64,000 nucleotides of DNA, taken from assembly GCF_001277345.1 (NCBI RefSeq), contig NZ_LIUT01000001.1:1087895-1151894 (forward strand), given 5' to 3'. Below the pieces are notes generated by a model, which was not told the DNA's origin, did no database searches, and worked only from the letters and a program-made list of their open reading frames with translations. Source of the DNA: Paenibacillus solani. Lineage in GTDB: Bacteria > Bacillota > Bacilli > Paenibacillales > Paenibacillaceae. The position numbers were made by a program, and so were the translations under genes. Shown here in pieces: positions 45,196-54,237 of this stretch (positions are counted from its first letter, which is position 1; each line of letters opens with the position of its first letter).

Positions 45196-45430
45196 CCTCC
45201 CATCGCTGTTGCCCCCAAATTTCTTGGAACGGTTCTAAACAAGGATGAAATTCGGGGACAAAGGCAACCGCTCACGCTTGTCCGGAATCGTTTCGTCCTC
45301 TCCGCTATGTTGTGCAGATTCCCAACTTTAATTAGACATACGAAAAGAAATCGTCTCTTGGTAAAATGGAAGTGTTACTCATCATTTATGCCTACTCACG
45401 ACGGATCTATTCCTCTCGAACTGAAAAGCA

Positions 45431-45474
45431 AGAAATGGCGGCGCAAGGATAATATCCTGAGCACCGCCATTTCT
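45431..45474 (-). terminator. Terminator of the mannoside operon
   Basis: AGAAATGGCGG pairs with CCGCCATTTCT, with an inner AGGATA/TATCCT pairing; on the minus strand it is followed by TTGCTTTT. It lies 87 bases after the GH38 stop. Confidence 0.8.
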
Positions 45475-45560
45475 TCATTTGACACATTTTTTAATCTGAC
45501 GAACCATCCGTCAAGTGAGCAACCCTACTTATTTATGGGGCAGCTGTTTTGTATATTGAC

Positions 45561-48056
45561 TTATTTGATCCGATGGACCGTGAATTGTCCGGTTGAAGCG
45601 TGTAGCGTCATCGCCGTTTGCTGGGAGTCCAGCTGGCGATGGCGTTCTACCGCATAGCGGAATTCATAGAAGCCGCCGAGCGTAGCCTTGAAATTAGTCT
45701 CCCAATAGTTCGTCAATATCCAGGCATACGTGGAGGGACGGCTGTCCGGCGGCTGCATGGTGTGAAGCTGGCGCGGCCCGTGCTCCAGCGTTCCGAGCTG
45801 GACGAGCGGCGTGTCAGTCATGGACAGGGTCAGCGCTTCGCGGTCTTTAGCCAAGTGCCAGAATATTCCCTCCTGCACGCTGGTGTAATCGAGGCAGCTT
45901 CCGGGAATCTGATCCTTCCAAGGCCGGATATGGCATCCGGCTTTTTCGGCGTATAACTCGGCTTCCGTACCCAGCGAGAACGGCAGTGCCACATAGACAT
46001 TTTCCGGCAGCCAAACGCTGTCCTTGTGGAAGCGGACGGACACCTCGACACGAGACTTGTTCGCAAACATTTTGATGTGGAGAGCATAGTAGCTGAGTCC
46101 CATCACGTCGAACACCAGCTCGACCAGGGCAAACAGCGGTCCGTTGTCCAGCACGGTCGCGCGGGTTAAGCGCCCGGCATCCCGCTGGACGTTGGTGCCC
46201 TTCCGGTTGCGTCCCATGCGGCGGCGGGTCGAGCATATTTCGGATGGATTATGCTCATCCTGTGCCGGCGTCACCTCGTAGACAGGAGTGAATGCCCCGT
46301 GCTCGCGTTTGCCGTCCAGCAGGTCCGCCGAGCGTGTCTTATCGATCCAGGCCGTAATGCCTTTGTTCATTTCCCATTCGATCCGGAAAAAGTCGGATTC
46401 GAGCGAACTCTTGCCCACCACGATCGGATAGGGCGTCAAGGGCTGGGTCCAAATGTCGGCAATGCCTTCGCATGCGATCGGTTCAGTATTCCGCGCGGTC
46501 GCCATGTTCCCGGAAGCAGAGAATGCATCTGGCGTTTCGTGCGGATGGATGTACAGGATCCGGGACTCATCCGGTTCAAGTGAGAGCTGCGTGACAAGCG
46601 CCCCCGTATGTGTCAATTGGTACGGAAGCCGCTGCCCGGTCGATTCGTCGATGAGCTCGAACGTTTTCTTCAAAATCACGTGTTCCCAGCCATCCAGCGG
46701 TATGGCAACCTGCAGCGTCGCCGCGGCCGGTTCCGTGTTGATCACCTCGTAGCGCAAGGGACGATGGGGGGCAAGCAGCGCGCCATGACGGGCCGCGAGC
46801 GCTTGGTCCAGTGCCCGGTAGGCCAGCTTGCTGGCTTCGGCCGCATAGGCTTGCTTCCGCACCTCCAGCATCTGCACCTGCGGATGCCAAGGCTCATACA
46901 CGGAGGAATGGTAGCCCCAGGTATGCTCGGCGTACATGGTCAGCGCCTGCGAGGCCTCCTCGATCTCGGCGAGGCTTGCCGCAACATGGCCCGGATCGAG
47001 ACGCTTGACTTTGCGAAGCGTGCGCTGGGCATCCCGGTAAATCTGGGTATGCATCGCCGTGGAGGCGACCCCATCGGTCCACCAGTCCGGCCAATCCCCG
47101 CGGTGCACCGGGAGCGAGGACAGGTCTTCCAACTTCAATGCCGCGAAAAATTCGGAGAGCGTGGCCATTTTTATCGTGATTTGGTCGCCGTATTGTTTAT
47201 TCCACGCGCTTATCCACTCTGCGATATCGGCATTCGGGGACGCATTGTCCGTGCCCAGGCCGGAGACCATGACGGGAACGAAGGAATACGGGTAGGACTC
47301 CTGCTCGAGATTCCATAAATACCGGTTAATCCGCAGGGCAGCAATGTCGTTATGCCGCTCCTGGGGCTCCATCAGATTATGCTGAAGCTCATCCTTGATG
47401 ATGTATTTGCCAAGTGCGTCAGGGCAGAACCCGAGCTCGTTGCCGAACATGTAATGCTCGCCGTTCCATACGAGCAGCCTGCCGCCGTTTTGGCTTTCCC
47501 ACCAGAAAGGGGTTTGTTTGCGGCCCAGCGGATACATGCCGTGGTGTGTATGGATGCAGGAAAACAGATGCTCGATGTTGTTTTGCAGCAGGCTTTCCGC
47601 ATAACCCCAGCTGTACCCATTGATGTCGGCGGTCATGGCGCTGTCGATCCGATGTCCGAAAGTCTCCGCATATCTTTGTGCCTTGCCGTGATTGCGCAGA
47701 AGGAGGTCGAAGTCCGGAAGCTCCGTCATGTTGAGATAGGTTCCGGACAATTCGATATCACCGCGGATTACCGCTTGCTGAAAAGCCTCTTTTTCTTCCG
47801 TTGTGGCCGATTCGAGGAATTTCTCAACCGCCCAGAAGGTTTCGCAAGTCCAGCGGAACGATTCCCATTCCGGACGCTCCCTGCGGTGTGCGGCATCCGC
47901 AATGCCCAGAGCCTGGCGGATAAAATCGACATGGTACTGCTCGATCCGCTCCTGGCGCTCGGTGTAACCGATATCCGTGTGAGAATGATGGATGGTATAG
48001 ATCGTCCAGGGACGGGCGGGTCTATGGCTTCCTTGGAGTGATATGTTCTTGTTCAT
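45561..48056 (-). CDS. GH38-family alpha-mannosidase-like glycoside hydrolase
   Basis: 831 residues, no signal peptide, so cytoplasmic. GH38 N-terminal catalytic domain with zinc-site HSHTDIGY (24-31) and the nucleophile segment ADINGYSWG (143-151, likely Asp144); middle three-helix domain about 290-390; C-terminal beta domain to the end. It would release mannose or a related sugar from imported mannosides. ATG at 48056 has TAGGAGGT upstream; the frame runs open 95 codons further but across the ROK gene. Last gene of an AraC-manA-ROK-GH38 cluster. Confidence 0.85.
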   Translation of the reverse strand: MNKNISLQGSHRPARPWTIYTIHHSHTDIGYTERQERIEQYHVDFIRQALGIADAAHRRERPEWESFRWTCETFWAVEKFLESATTEEKEAFQQAVIRGDIELSGTYLNMTELPDFDLLLRNHGKAQRYAETFGHRIDSAMTADINGYSWGYAESLLQNNIEHLFSCIHTHHGMYPLGRKQTPFWWESQNGGRLLVWNGEHYMFGNELGFCPDALGKYIIKDELQHNLMEPQERHNDIAALRINRYLWNLEQESYPYSFVPVMVSGLGTDNASPNADIAEWISAWNKQYGDQITIKMATLSEFFAALKLEDLSSLPVHRGDWPDWWTDGVASTAMHTQIYRDAQRTLRKVKRLDPGHVAASLAEIEEASQALTMYAEHTWGYHSSVYEPWHPQVQMLEVRKQAYAAEASKLAYRALDQALAARHGALLAPHRPLRYEVINTEPAAATLQVAIPLDGWEHVILKKTFELIDESTGQRLPYQLTHTGALVTQLSLEPDESRILYIHPHETPDAFSASGNMATARNTEPIACEGIADIWTQPLTPYPIVVGKSSLESDFFRIEWEMNKGITAWIDKTRSADLLDGKREHGAFTPVYEVTPAQDEHNPSEICSTRRRMGRNRKGTNVQRDAGRLTRATVLDNGPLFALVELVFDVMGLSYYALHIKMFANKSRVEVSVRFHKDSVWLPENVYVALPFSLGTEAELYAEKAGCHIRPWKDQIPGSCLDYTSVQEGIFWHLAKDREALTLSMTDTPLVQLGTLEHGPRQLHTMQPPDSRPSTYAWILTNYWETNFKATLGGFYEFRYAVERHRQLDSQQTAMTLHASTGQFTVHRIK

Positions 48057-48069
48057 ATGATAGGACCTC

Positions 48070-49080
48070 CTAATGATAATATGGAGCGGATCGTTCACTT
48101 GCCGTATCGTCAAACAGCTTCTCAATGCCGTAAAACACAGCGGCCGTCCCGTCCTTAAGACAGTCAATTGGAACGGTGTGCGTACCCAAGGCCAGCTGCA
48201 TATCCCTTTCCCATAAGGGAAGGCTGCCCGAGATTTGTCCGCCCAGCACCAGGCGGTCCGGCCGGAATCCGGATAGGTAGGGCCGCAGCATTTCTCCCAG
48301 ATTGCTGCCGTATTCCCGGAATAAATCGCGGGCCTGCCCATTACCTTGGGTTGCCGCTTCAGCCAGATCGGCTACGTCGATTCCGTCCGTCAGAAGTCCT
48401 CGCTCCGAGGCCATCCTCAGAATGCCTCTTCTCCCAAAATAGCTGTCCACGATGTGGTCCCGGTAAGGCTCCGCATACAGCATGCCGCTGCCAGGGATAC
48501 CGTCCTTGCCGGCTGCGATCCGGCCATTCTCCACAAAGGCAGAGCCGAGGCCCGTACCGAGCGTTAGGCATAGGAGACGTTCCGTCGGGAACCGGATGGA
48601 GGCGCCTAGCCCGAACATGAAGGCGTCGTTTCCGAACCGGATATCGGCAGCGGTCAAACGATTCATCATGGCACCCGGAAAGGATGGCTTGAGGCTCTGA
48701 AACCTCGAACGGAGCAGATCCCGAGCGGGCAGCTTGTACAGCCCTTCATATTTGCCGATGCCTTGAAGAAGGGCAACGCCTTTTGCATAATCGAAGGGCC
48801 CCGGAAAGGCAAAGCCGATCCGGATCGAATCGCGATAGTCCACCGGCCGGAAGGACGAGGCGTAAAAGCGTAACAAATCATGGCAGGCGCCGGCGAAGCT
48901 GGCGATCGCTTCCTCCGCCGTTCCTTGCGATACCGAAGGCCGGATGAAGAACGAGCCGGGGACAAGCTGCCCGCTCACGAACAGCGCTCCCTTCAAAGCG
49001 GTTCCCCCGGCATCAAGCGTTATGGTGATGGGGGCAGGGGGAGACGGGCTTCCCGGATCGTCCCAATCAGGGCGGTTCAT
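48070..49080 (-). CDS. ROK-family sugar kinase without the zinc cysteines
   Basis: 336 residues. ATP loop LDAGGTALKG, Asp of the active site in RFGNDAFMFG, LTLGTGLGSAFV. The usual ROK zinc motif (CxCGxxGC) is replaced by DSYFGRRGIL, with no cysteines. ATG at 49080 overlaps the upstream isomerase stop (ATGA). Next to an alpha-mannosidase and a mannose-6-phosphate-isomerase-like gene, a mannokinase role is the simplest guess. The loss of the zinc site is unusual but known in some ROK branches. Confidence 0.8.
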   Translation of the reverse strand: MNRPDWDDPGSPSPPAPITITLDAGGTALKGALFVSGQLVPGSFFIRPSVSQGTAEEAIASFAGACHDLLRFYASSFRPVDYRDSIRIGFAFPGPFDYAKGVALLQGIGKYEGLYKLPARDLLRSRFQSLKPSFPGAMMNRLTAADIRFGNDAFMFGLGASIRFPTERLLCLTLGTGLGSAFVENGRIAAGKDGIPGSGMLYAEPYRDHIVDSYFGRRGILRMASERGLLTDGIDVADLAEAATQGNGQARDLFREYGSNLGEMLRPYLSGFRPDRLVLGGQISGSLPLWERDMQLALGTHTVPIDCLKDGTAAVFYGIEKLFDDTASERSAPYYH

Positions 49081-50948
49081 GAAAACGCTCCGCTTGCCGC
49101 TCTCCGGGAAGGCGGAAGTAGCGGGAGATTCCATTCCGGATTGACCCTGGCCGCAATCAATGTGCATGGGGACCCGGACAGGTTCTCCAAACGGTATTCG
49201 CCTATACATGCCGGAACGATGTAGGATTCCGCATAGCCCCATTCAACGGCCCTACCCTCGTCCGCTGCCGGTACAAGGCGGACGAGGTCGCCTTCCACGA
49301 GATTGTACATAACGAACTCTCCTTGGGTATCCGCTTTCCACGTATCCTGCAAATTCAGCCTGCTGACCTGGAACAGAAGATCTTCCCGTTGTCCCATCAG
49401 TTCCTCCGTGCTGCCGCCTTGACGGCTTACGACGGATGGCCTGGCGATAAGTCCGTCCTCTACCGCCGGCGTATTCATGGCGTCATTGATATTGTGGCGC
49501 GCATGCTCAGGGTTCATCGGGCGTGGCTTGCCATCGGCGTCCAGCCGCAGATAATCGTAAATCTTGAACGTAAACCACCAGGTGGTCGAGGAGATTTCCA
49601 GTACGAGATTATCCCTGCCTGAGCAGTGGACCGTACCCGGTGGAATAAGGAAGAGATCCCCTGTTTGCGAGTGGTACTCGTTAACGTAGTCGGAGAGCTC
49701 AAGCGGCTCTTCCTGAAGATGGGCATTCTCGACGGCTTCGAGGAGCCGTCCGCCGGTAACCCCTTCCTTCAGTCCCAAATACACCTTGGCTCCCGGGACA
49801 TTGCGCATGATGTAGTACGACTCTTGCTGTGTCATATGTTCATTGAACTGCGCCTCCGCATATTCCTGCAGCGGATGTACCTGAAGCGACAGCTCGCCGC
49901 CCTGCATCGTATCCAGATAGTCAAACCGGATCGGAAAATAATCGCCGAACAGCTCGAAATTACGCGTTCCCATAATTTCCTGGGGGGCTGCCTCCATCAA
50001 CAAAGTGAATGGAACCTCGAAGGTGACATTCTGCACGTGCAGCAGCAGCGTGTTCTCGGGAGCGATGGGTTCAAAGCTCCAGGCGCAATTCGGCCATTCT
50101 TCGGGAAGGCCGCACAATTCCTTAAGGTATTGGCCGCCCCATATCCCCGGGGCAAAAAACGGCTTGACCCGAAACGGCTGCCGAGCCGCTTGATGCAGCA
50201 CGGTTGCCAATTTCGCTGCAGGCAGCCACACGGGAGCTTCCGGACGATTTAAATCCATATAGTACGCTTGGTTGACCGAGTGCTGGAGATGATGGTCCAG
50301 CCAGTCCCGGCGGTAAGTCTCCCAGACGGGCCATTCGAGAAACAGACAGTTCTTGTAGGTCTCAACCTTATCGCTCGAGATGCCGAGGCCGAAGCTGCCC
50401 ATAAACTCGTCATGGCGCCGCTGCTGGTTTTCGCGGGAGTAATCGGCGTAGAAGCGAAGATCGGAAGTTCTGCCTTCCAGCAGCGAGGCACCCGGGCCGT
50501 GCAGCACGTGAATGCCATACATCGCGTCAATTTGAAGCGCGCTTTTTTGCAAGGCAGCCTTGGCGTCCGGCTGAAAATATTGAATGGGACGGACATCCGA
50601 GGCTTTATAGCCGAATGCCCGGTTATCGGTGAGGTAAGGAGCCATCTCGGCCCGGAGCTCGGCTTCGGGTTTTACGTAATGGGACGTCGAATCGCTAGAG
50701 AAGGCGATGCCCTCTTGTTCGCAGGCTTGCTGAAGCTTGATCAGCAGTTTATCGAAATCGGCACCGTGCGTTCCGTCAAGCGTAATGTAGACGCCGCGAT
50801 TCTCGGGGGGATGAAGTTGCGATTTTTGGTTATGGGTCGATATGATGAGCGAGCACCAGGCGTCGATCCCCTGATTCATGAATGAGGACTCGTGGCGAAA
50901 ATCCACAGGATTGATCGGGTGTGATTGAAAGGCAGTTGCAGGTTTCAT
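49077..50948 (-). CDS. Mannose-6-phosphate isomerase-like protein with an N-terminal kinase-like extension
   Basis: 623 residues. The C-terminal part (about 240-600) is a class I (cupin) mannose-6-phosphate isomerase: metal ligands in LQVHP (355-359), Glu376 and PPGTVH (436-441). The N-terminal 215 residues look like a P-loop kinase of the uridine-kinase type (YITLDGTHGADFDKLL, DLRFYADYSRENQQRRHDEF) but carry no P-loop, so likely inactive. It heads the enzyme operon. The ATG at 50948 has AAGGGAGGATAC upstream, which pairs perfectly with a sequence 35 bases before it. Confidence 0.75.
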   Translation of the reverse strand: MKPATAFQSHPINPVDFRHESSFMNQGIDAWCSLIISTHNQKSQLHPPENRGVYITLDGTHGADFDKLLIKLQQACEQEGIAFSSDSTSHYVKPEAELRAEMAPYLTDNRAFGYKASDVRPIQYFQPDAKAALQKSALQIDAMYGIHVLHGPGASLLEGRTSDLRFYADYSRENQQRRHDEFMGSFGLGISSDKVETYKNCLFLEWPVWETYRRDWLDHHLQHSVNQAYYMDLNRPEAPVWLPAAKLATVLHQAARQPFRVKPFFAPGIWGGQYLKELCGLPEEWPNCAWSFEPIAPENTLLLHVQNVTFEVPFTLLMEAAPQEIMGTRNFELFGDYFPIRFDYLDTMQGGELSLQVHPLQEYAEAQFNEHMTQQESYYIMRNVPGAKVYLGLKEGVTGGRLLEAVENAHLQEEPLELSDYVNEYHSQTGDLFLIPPGTVHCSGRDNLVLEISSTTWWFTFKIYDYLRLDADGKPRPMNPEHARHNINDAMNTPAVEDGLIARPSVVSRQGGSTEELMGQREDLLFQVSRLNLQDTWKADTQGEFVMYNLVEGDLVRLVPAADEGRAVEWGYAESYIVPACIGEYRLENLSGSPCTLIAARVNPEWNLPLLPPSRRAASGAFS

Positions 50949-50957
50949 GGATTGGAT

Positions 50958-51016
50958 GTATCCTCCCTTCCGAAAATGTCTGTTACGACTTCATTGTAGA
51001 AGGCAAGGGAGGATAC
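50958..51016 (-). promoter_or_regulatory. Inverted repeat that can cover the ribosome site of the mannoside operon
   Basis: GTATCCTCCCTT (minus strand, 51016-51005) and AAGGGAGGATAC (50969-50958) are exact 12-base complements with a 35-base loop. The second arm contains the Shine-Dalgarno sequence of the isomerase-like gene (start at 50948). The fold would block translation; opening it by protein, ligand or heat would allow it. Confidence 0.7.
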
Positions 51017-51073
51017 GTCTTTATAAAAAGAGGAAGTGTTTTTGTACGATCAGGACATCAGCGACTCTTGGTG

Positions 51074-52003
51074 CTAAACCTCGGAGTCGTAGCGTCCTTC
51101 CGAAAACTGCGAGCGCCTGAAGCGGGCTGGGGTTACGCCAAGCTTGGAGGTAAATACCCTGGTGAAGTAATGCACGGACTCGAATCCGCAGCAGACGGCA
51201 ATTTCTTTAATCTGCCGATCCGTATGGAGCAGCATATGCTTTGCCTGCTGTACGCGCTGCTCCTGTACATAATGAACAAAGGATTGATGGCCGTATTTGC
51301 GAAACAACCGGGTTAAATGACGGGTCGTGATGTGGAGATGTCCCGCCACACGCTCCAGTGAGAGCGGTTCGTTGAGGTTGTCCTTGATAAACAGTTCGGC
51401 CTGATGAAACATAGAGGTTCCCTCATCGTTTGCTTCTTCACCGGAAGGCTCATGATGGAAGCCCGGGCCATGGACGGCCAGAAAGGATAATATCAGTGAC
51501 GCGGCCAAACTGTTCAGCATTTGCGGCGGGGGCTGATTACCGGAACCCGTATGAAACAGTGATAACAGCGAAAGCCATAATAATCCGGACGCCTGCCGGG
51601 CACCTTCTGTAACTACCGGAATGCCTTGTTTGGCCAACAACCGGAACGCGCCCGCATAAAACTCGCTGCTTGCCGTTTCCTCCGGTTCAAAGGAGACATA
51701 GCATAAGGCCAAGCCGTCCTTGCTTCGTATTTGATGCTGGATGCCCGGCCGCGATAGAAAAAGCGTGCCCGGATGGAGGTGGAACTCCGTCTCGCCTTCG
51801 ATATAGGTTCCGTTGCCTGTTAACACATAGCATGCTTCAAAAAAAGAATGCTTGTGTTCTGTATTGTCGTAGTGGCGCGGCATGAATCCCCAATAATGGA
51901 TCCGGATGCTCAGCTCCGGTTGTTCTATACGGCTCAAGGTTCGGTTTAATATGGAATTGACCCGCTTGAATAGCGGGATGAAAGCATCGTCATCGATTTG
52001 CAT
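51074..52003 (-). CDS. AraC-family transcriptional regulator with cupin sensor
   Basis: 309 residues. N-terminal AraC-binding cupin domain (about 35-170: HKHSFFEACYVLTGNGTYIEG, LHPGTLFLSRPGIQH) and two C-terminal helix-turn-helix motifs (LSLERVAGHLHITTRHLTRLFRKYG, KEIAVCCGFESVHYFTRVFTSKLG). AAGGAGAA precedes the ATG. It lies upstream of the isomerase/ROK/GH38 genes on the same strand with a 125-base gap, so it likely senses a mannoside-related sugar and activates them. Confidence 0.9.
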   Translation of the reverse strand: MQIDDDAFIPLFKRVNSILNRTLSRIEQPELSIRIHYWGFMPRHYDNTEHKHSFFEACYVLTGNGTYIEGETEFHLHPGTLFLSRPGIQHQIRSKDGLALCYVSFEPEETASSEFYAGAFRLLAKQGIPVVTEGARQASGLLWLSLLSLFHTGSGNQPPPQMLNSLAASLILSFLAVHGPGFHHEPSGEEANDEGTSMFHQAELFIKDNLNEPLSLERVAGHLHITTRHLTRLFRKYGHQSFVHYVQEQRVQQAKHMLLHTDRQIKEIAVCCGFESVHYFTRVFTSKLGVTPARFRRSQFSEGRYDSEV

Positions 52004-52148
52004 GGGAGAGGGTTCTCCTTCTTGAATAGTGCAGTGAGATCTGCCTTTAAAATAGGTTGAGTCATCTTAGAATATCACTCTATTTTATATCACAAGAATT
52101 GAGATAAAGAAAAAATGGGTATAGTGATGTTATGCATAGACAGCTACA

Positions 52149-52176
52149 TTAGTTCTTCATAAGTAGTTGCTATGAT
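52149..52176 (+). promoter_or_regulatory. Probable promoter of the DUF1541 gene
   Basis: TTAGTT (52149-52154), 16 bases, TATGAT (52171-52176) preceded by TG at the extended -10 position. 35 bases before the start codon. Confidence 0.45.
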
Positions 52177-52211
52177 ATCTACATTCCGTACATGAAGGAG
52201 GAGTTTATTAT

Positions 52212-52814
52212 ATGTCAGCAAAAAAAAGATGGAGGCCGCTCATTCTGGTTGTATTAGCCAGTATCATCCTCGTACTGGGTGCCTGCGGGAAGACGAAAGA
52301 CGCAAATCCGGCGGATAACGCTAATCAATCGGAAACCACAGAGAACACCGGAGGTATGGATGGCATGGATCATGGCAGCATGAACCATAATGGCTCAGGC
52401 GAGGTTCCGGAAGGATTAAAGACGGCCGAGAATCCAACCTATGCGGTCGGTACCCAAGCGATTATTGAATCTGACCATATGCCTGGAATGAAGGGAGCCA
52501 CAGCAACGATTGTGGGAGCGTACAATACGACGGTATACTCCATATCCTATACACCAACCAATGGAGGACCTGAAGTAAAAGATCATAAATGGGTCATTCA
52601 CGAAGAGCTAAAGGATGCGGGGAAGGAACCTTTGCAACCCGGTGCTGAAGCTGTTGTCAATGCGGATCATATGGAAGGGATGAAGGGGGCTACAGCCGTA
52701 ATTGACTCTGCCGAGCAAACGACGGTCTATATGGTGGATTATACATCGACGACAGGCGAAGAAGTCAAGAACCACAAATGGGTGACAGAGAGTGAACTAT
52801 CTCCGGCCAAATAG
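52212..52814 (+). CDS. YdhK-type lipoprotein with two DUF1541 repeats
   Basis: 200 residues. Signal peptide with lipobox LGAC (Cys25); a low-complexity Met/His/Asp segment (MDGMDHGSMNH) at about 52-63; then two repeats of about 60 residues, each with (D)HM.GMKGATA near its start and VKNHKWV or VKDHKWVIHEEL near its end. Met/His-rich patches suggest metal contact, but this is inference. AAGGAGGAG precedes the ATG. Single-gene unit with its own promoter and terminator. Confidence 0.87.
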   Translation: MSAKKRWRPLILVVLASIILVLGACGKTKDANPADNANQSETTENTGGMDGMDHGSMNHNGSGEVPEGLKTAENPTYAVGTQAIIESDHMPGMKGATATIVGAYNTTVYSISYTPTNGGPEVKDHKWVIHEELKDAGKEPLQPGAEAVVNADHMEGMKGATAVIDSAEQTTVYMVDYTSTTGEEVKNHKWVTESELSPAK

Positions 52815-52830
52815 AGTTCATCGAATATAA

Positions 52831-52868
52831 CAATCGCTCTCTTGAGATCAGGAGAGCGATTGTTTTTT
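52831..52868 (+). terminator. Intrinsic terminator after the DUF1541 gene
   Basis: CAATCGCTCTC and GAGAGCGATTG form an 11-pair stem followed by TTTTTT. Confidence 0.92.
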
Positions 52869-52886
52869 ATGCTCAAGGAGGATATT

Positions 52887-53795
52887 TCAGCTCTCTTTAA
52901 TCTGTTGCAAAGCGGCCGTCACTTCAGGATATTGAAATACGAACCCGTGACGTAATGCTTTTGCAGGAAGGATACGTTGACCTTTCAACAGAATGAGCGA
53001 CATTTCGCCCAGGATCGCTTGGAGCATAAAAGCAGGCAGAGGGAGCCAGTGCGGGCGTCCATAGACCTTGGCGATGCTCCTGCCGAACTCGTCGTTTGTG
53101 ACCGCATTCGGGGAAGCTGCATTCACAATTCCCGAAATGTCTTCATGCCGGATACAATAATCAATCAAACTCACCATATCGTCGATATGTATCCAGGAGA
53201 GCCACTGCTTGCCAGTGCCGATCCTGCCGCCAACGCCTAATTTATAGGGCAGCAGCATTTTGGGAAGTGCCCCGCCTTGATCGCCAAGAACAACGCTGAT
53301 GCGCAGCTTGATTAACCGGTCCACTTGTAGATGATCAGCCGCTTGTTCCCATCGCTGCACCACCTCGGAAGGGAAATCCATGATCGTCGCGGGACTGTCT
53401 TCATCAAATGTCTCAGACTCGGATGTGCCGTAAATCGCCATTGCTGAAGCCTGAATAATGACCGAAGGTTTATGTTTAAGGCGGTGCATCAGTTCTGCTA
53501 AAGAGGACACGGTTTGTTCCCGGGACTTGAGAATCCTCTTCTTGCCTTCAGGTGTCCAGCGCTGGCTAAGGGAAGAGCCTGCAAGGTTAACGAGAGCATC
53601 CAATTGCTCAAACTGCTCAGGTTGGGATTCCATTTGGTCCCAGGTCAAGTAGGATACTTGCCCGGCCTGCTCCTGATGAGTAGGCGTATCTGGTTTGGAT
53701 CTGGTGACGATAATCACGTCATGTCCATCGCGCTGCCAGCGCGAGGTCAAGGCTTGGCCGATGAAACCGGTACCTCCGCAGATGGCTATTCTCAT
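52887..53795 (-). CDS. TIGR01777/YfcH-type NAD-dependent epimerase
   Basis: 302-residue extended SDR protein. Nucleotide motif GGTGFIGQ at 7-14, NLAGSSL, conserved AMAIYGTS in place of the YxxxK active site region, and the SDR_yfcH C-terminal DUF1731 domain (RILPAKALRHGFVFQYP). In the family the role is not settled (cell-division or nucleotide-sugar related). The ATG at 53795 has TTAGGAGG eleven bases upstream; an earlier start at 53840 has none. Confidence 0.85.
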   Translation of the reverse strand: MRIAICGGTGFIGQALTSRWQRDGHDVIIVTRSKPDTPTHQEQAGQVSYLTWDQMESQPEQFEQLDALVNLAGSSLSQRWTPEGKKRILKSREQTVSSLAELMHRLKHKPSVIIQASAMAIYGTSESETFDEDSPATIMDFPSEVVQRWEQAADHLQVDRLIKLRISVVLGDQGGALPKMLLPYKLGVGGRIGTGKQWLSWIHIDDMVSLIDYCIRHEDISGIVNAASPNAVTNDEFGRSIAKVYGRPHWLPLPAFMLQAILGEMSLILLKGQRILPAKALRHGFVFQYPEVTAALQQIKES

Positions 53796-54237
53796 ATTCT
53801 CATTCAACCTCCTAAATTTATGTTCTATCCGATAGGCCATTAGTTGTTGTTGAAGATAATACCATTCCTGTTACCCCATTATACAAGAAATACGGCATGA
53901 GTCCGTTAAAAGACCCAGCTAAACTTATATGTGTTCTAAATGGATTGCTGCCCCGACCAATGATGCTTGAATAAGCCTTGAGGAGGAAGATGAGAAACGA
54001 ACAATAGTTTCGGCCATTTTTCCCCGAAAGTAGTAGTTCCCGTCAAATCACAGCAAAGCTGCAACTAAAAAAACACCCTGATTGGGTGCTTTTTTAGGGA
54101 CACGTTAGAGGCGTCCGCGAAACAGCATTCAGGGTGTTTATTCTTACAATCCATTCATGATGCGCGGAAGTACAATCATTAGGCATGATCATGTTTTGCA
54201 TTGTAAGTATAGGAGGGTTACATATACCGGGGAATGT
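53796..54237. other. Intergenic region with a possible attenuator
   Basis: No gene found. On the minus strand the terminator AAAAAAGCACCC-AATC-AGGGTGTTTTTT (54066-54097) ends the ugp-like operon. Its 3' half (TCAGGGTGTTT) is also complementary to 54129-54139, which would be made earlier in the transcript, so two exclusive folds are possible. The yfcH-like gene follows on the same strand. Confidence 0.5.
54066..54097. terminator. Terminator after the ugp-like operon
   Basis: AAAAAACACCC and GGGTGCTTTTTT flank a five-base loop; T runs on both strands make it usable in either direction. Confidence 0.8.

Larger units (their letters stand above)
45046..45560. other. Intergenic region with hairpins and repeat copy 2
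   Basis: Contains a hairpin at 45074-45103 (AGGAG-GGCC arms) after the small gene, the second copy of the interspersed repeat at 45121-45195, and the GH38-operon terminator at 45431-45474. No convincing gene is seen; the frame at 45307-45657 on the plus strand overlaps the terminator and the GH38 end and has no coding look. Confidence 0.6.

Noticed and set aside
45307-45657. 116-codon frame on the plus strand
   Set aside because: It runs through the terminator hairpin and antisense to the end of the GH38 gene, has no ribosome site and no coding character.
46608-48041. Long plus-strand frames opposite the GH38 gene (for example 46608-47318 and 47352-48041)
   Set aside because: They are antisense shadows in GC-richer sequence; the minus-strand frame carries clear GH38 motifs, these carry none.
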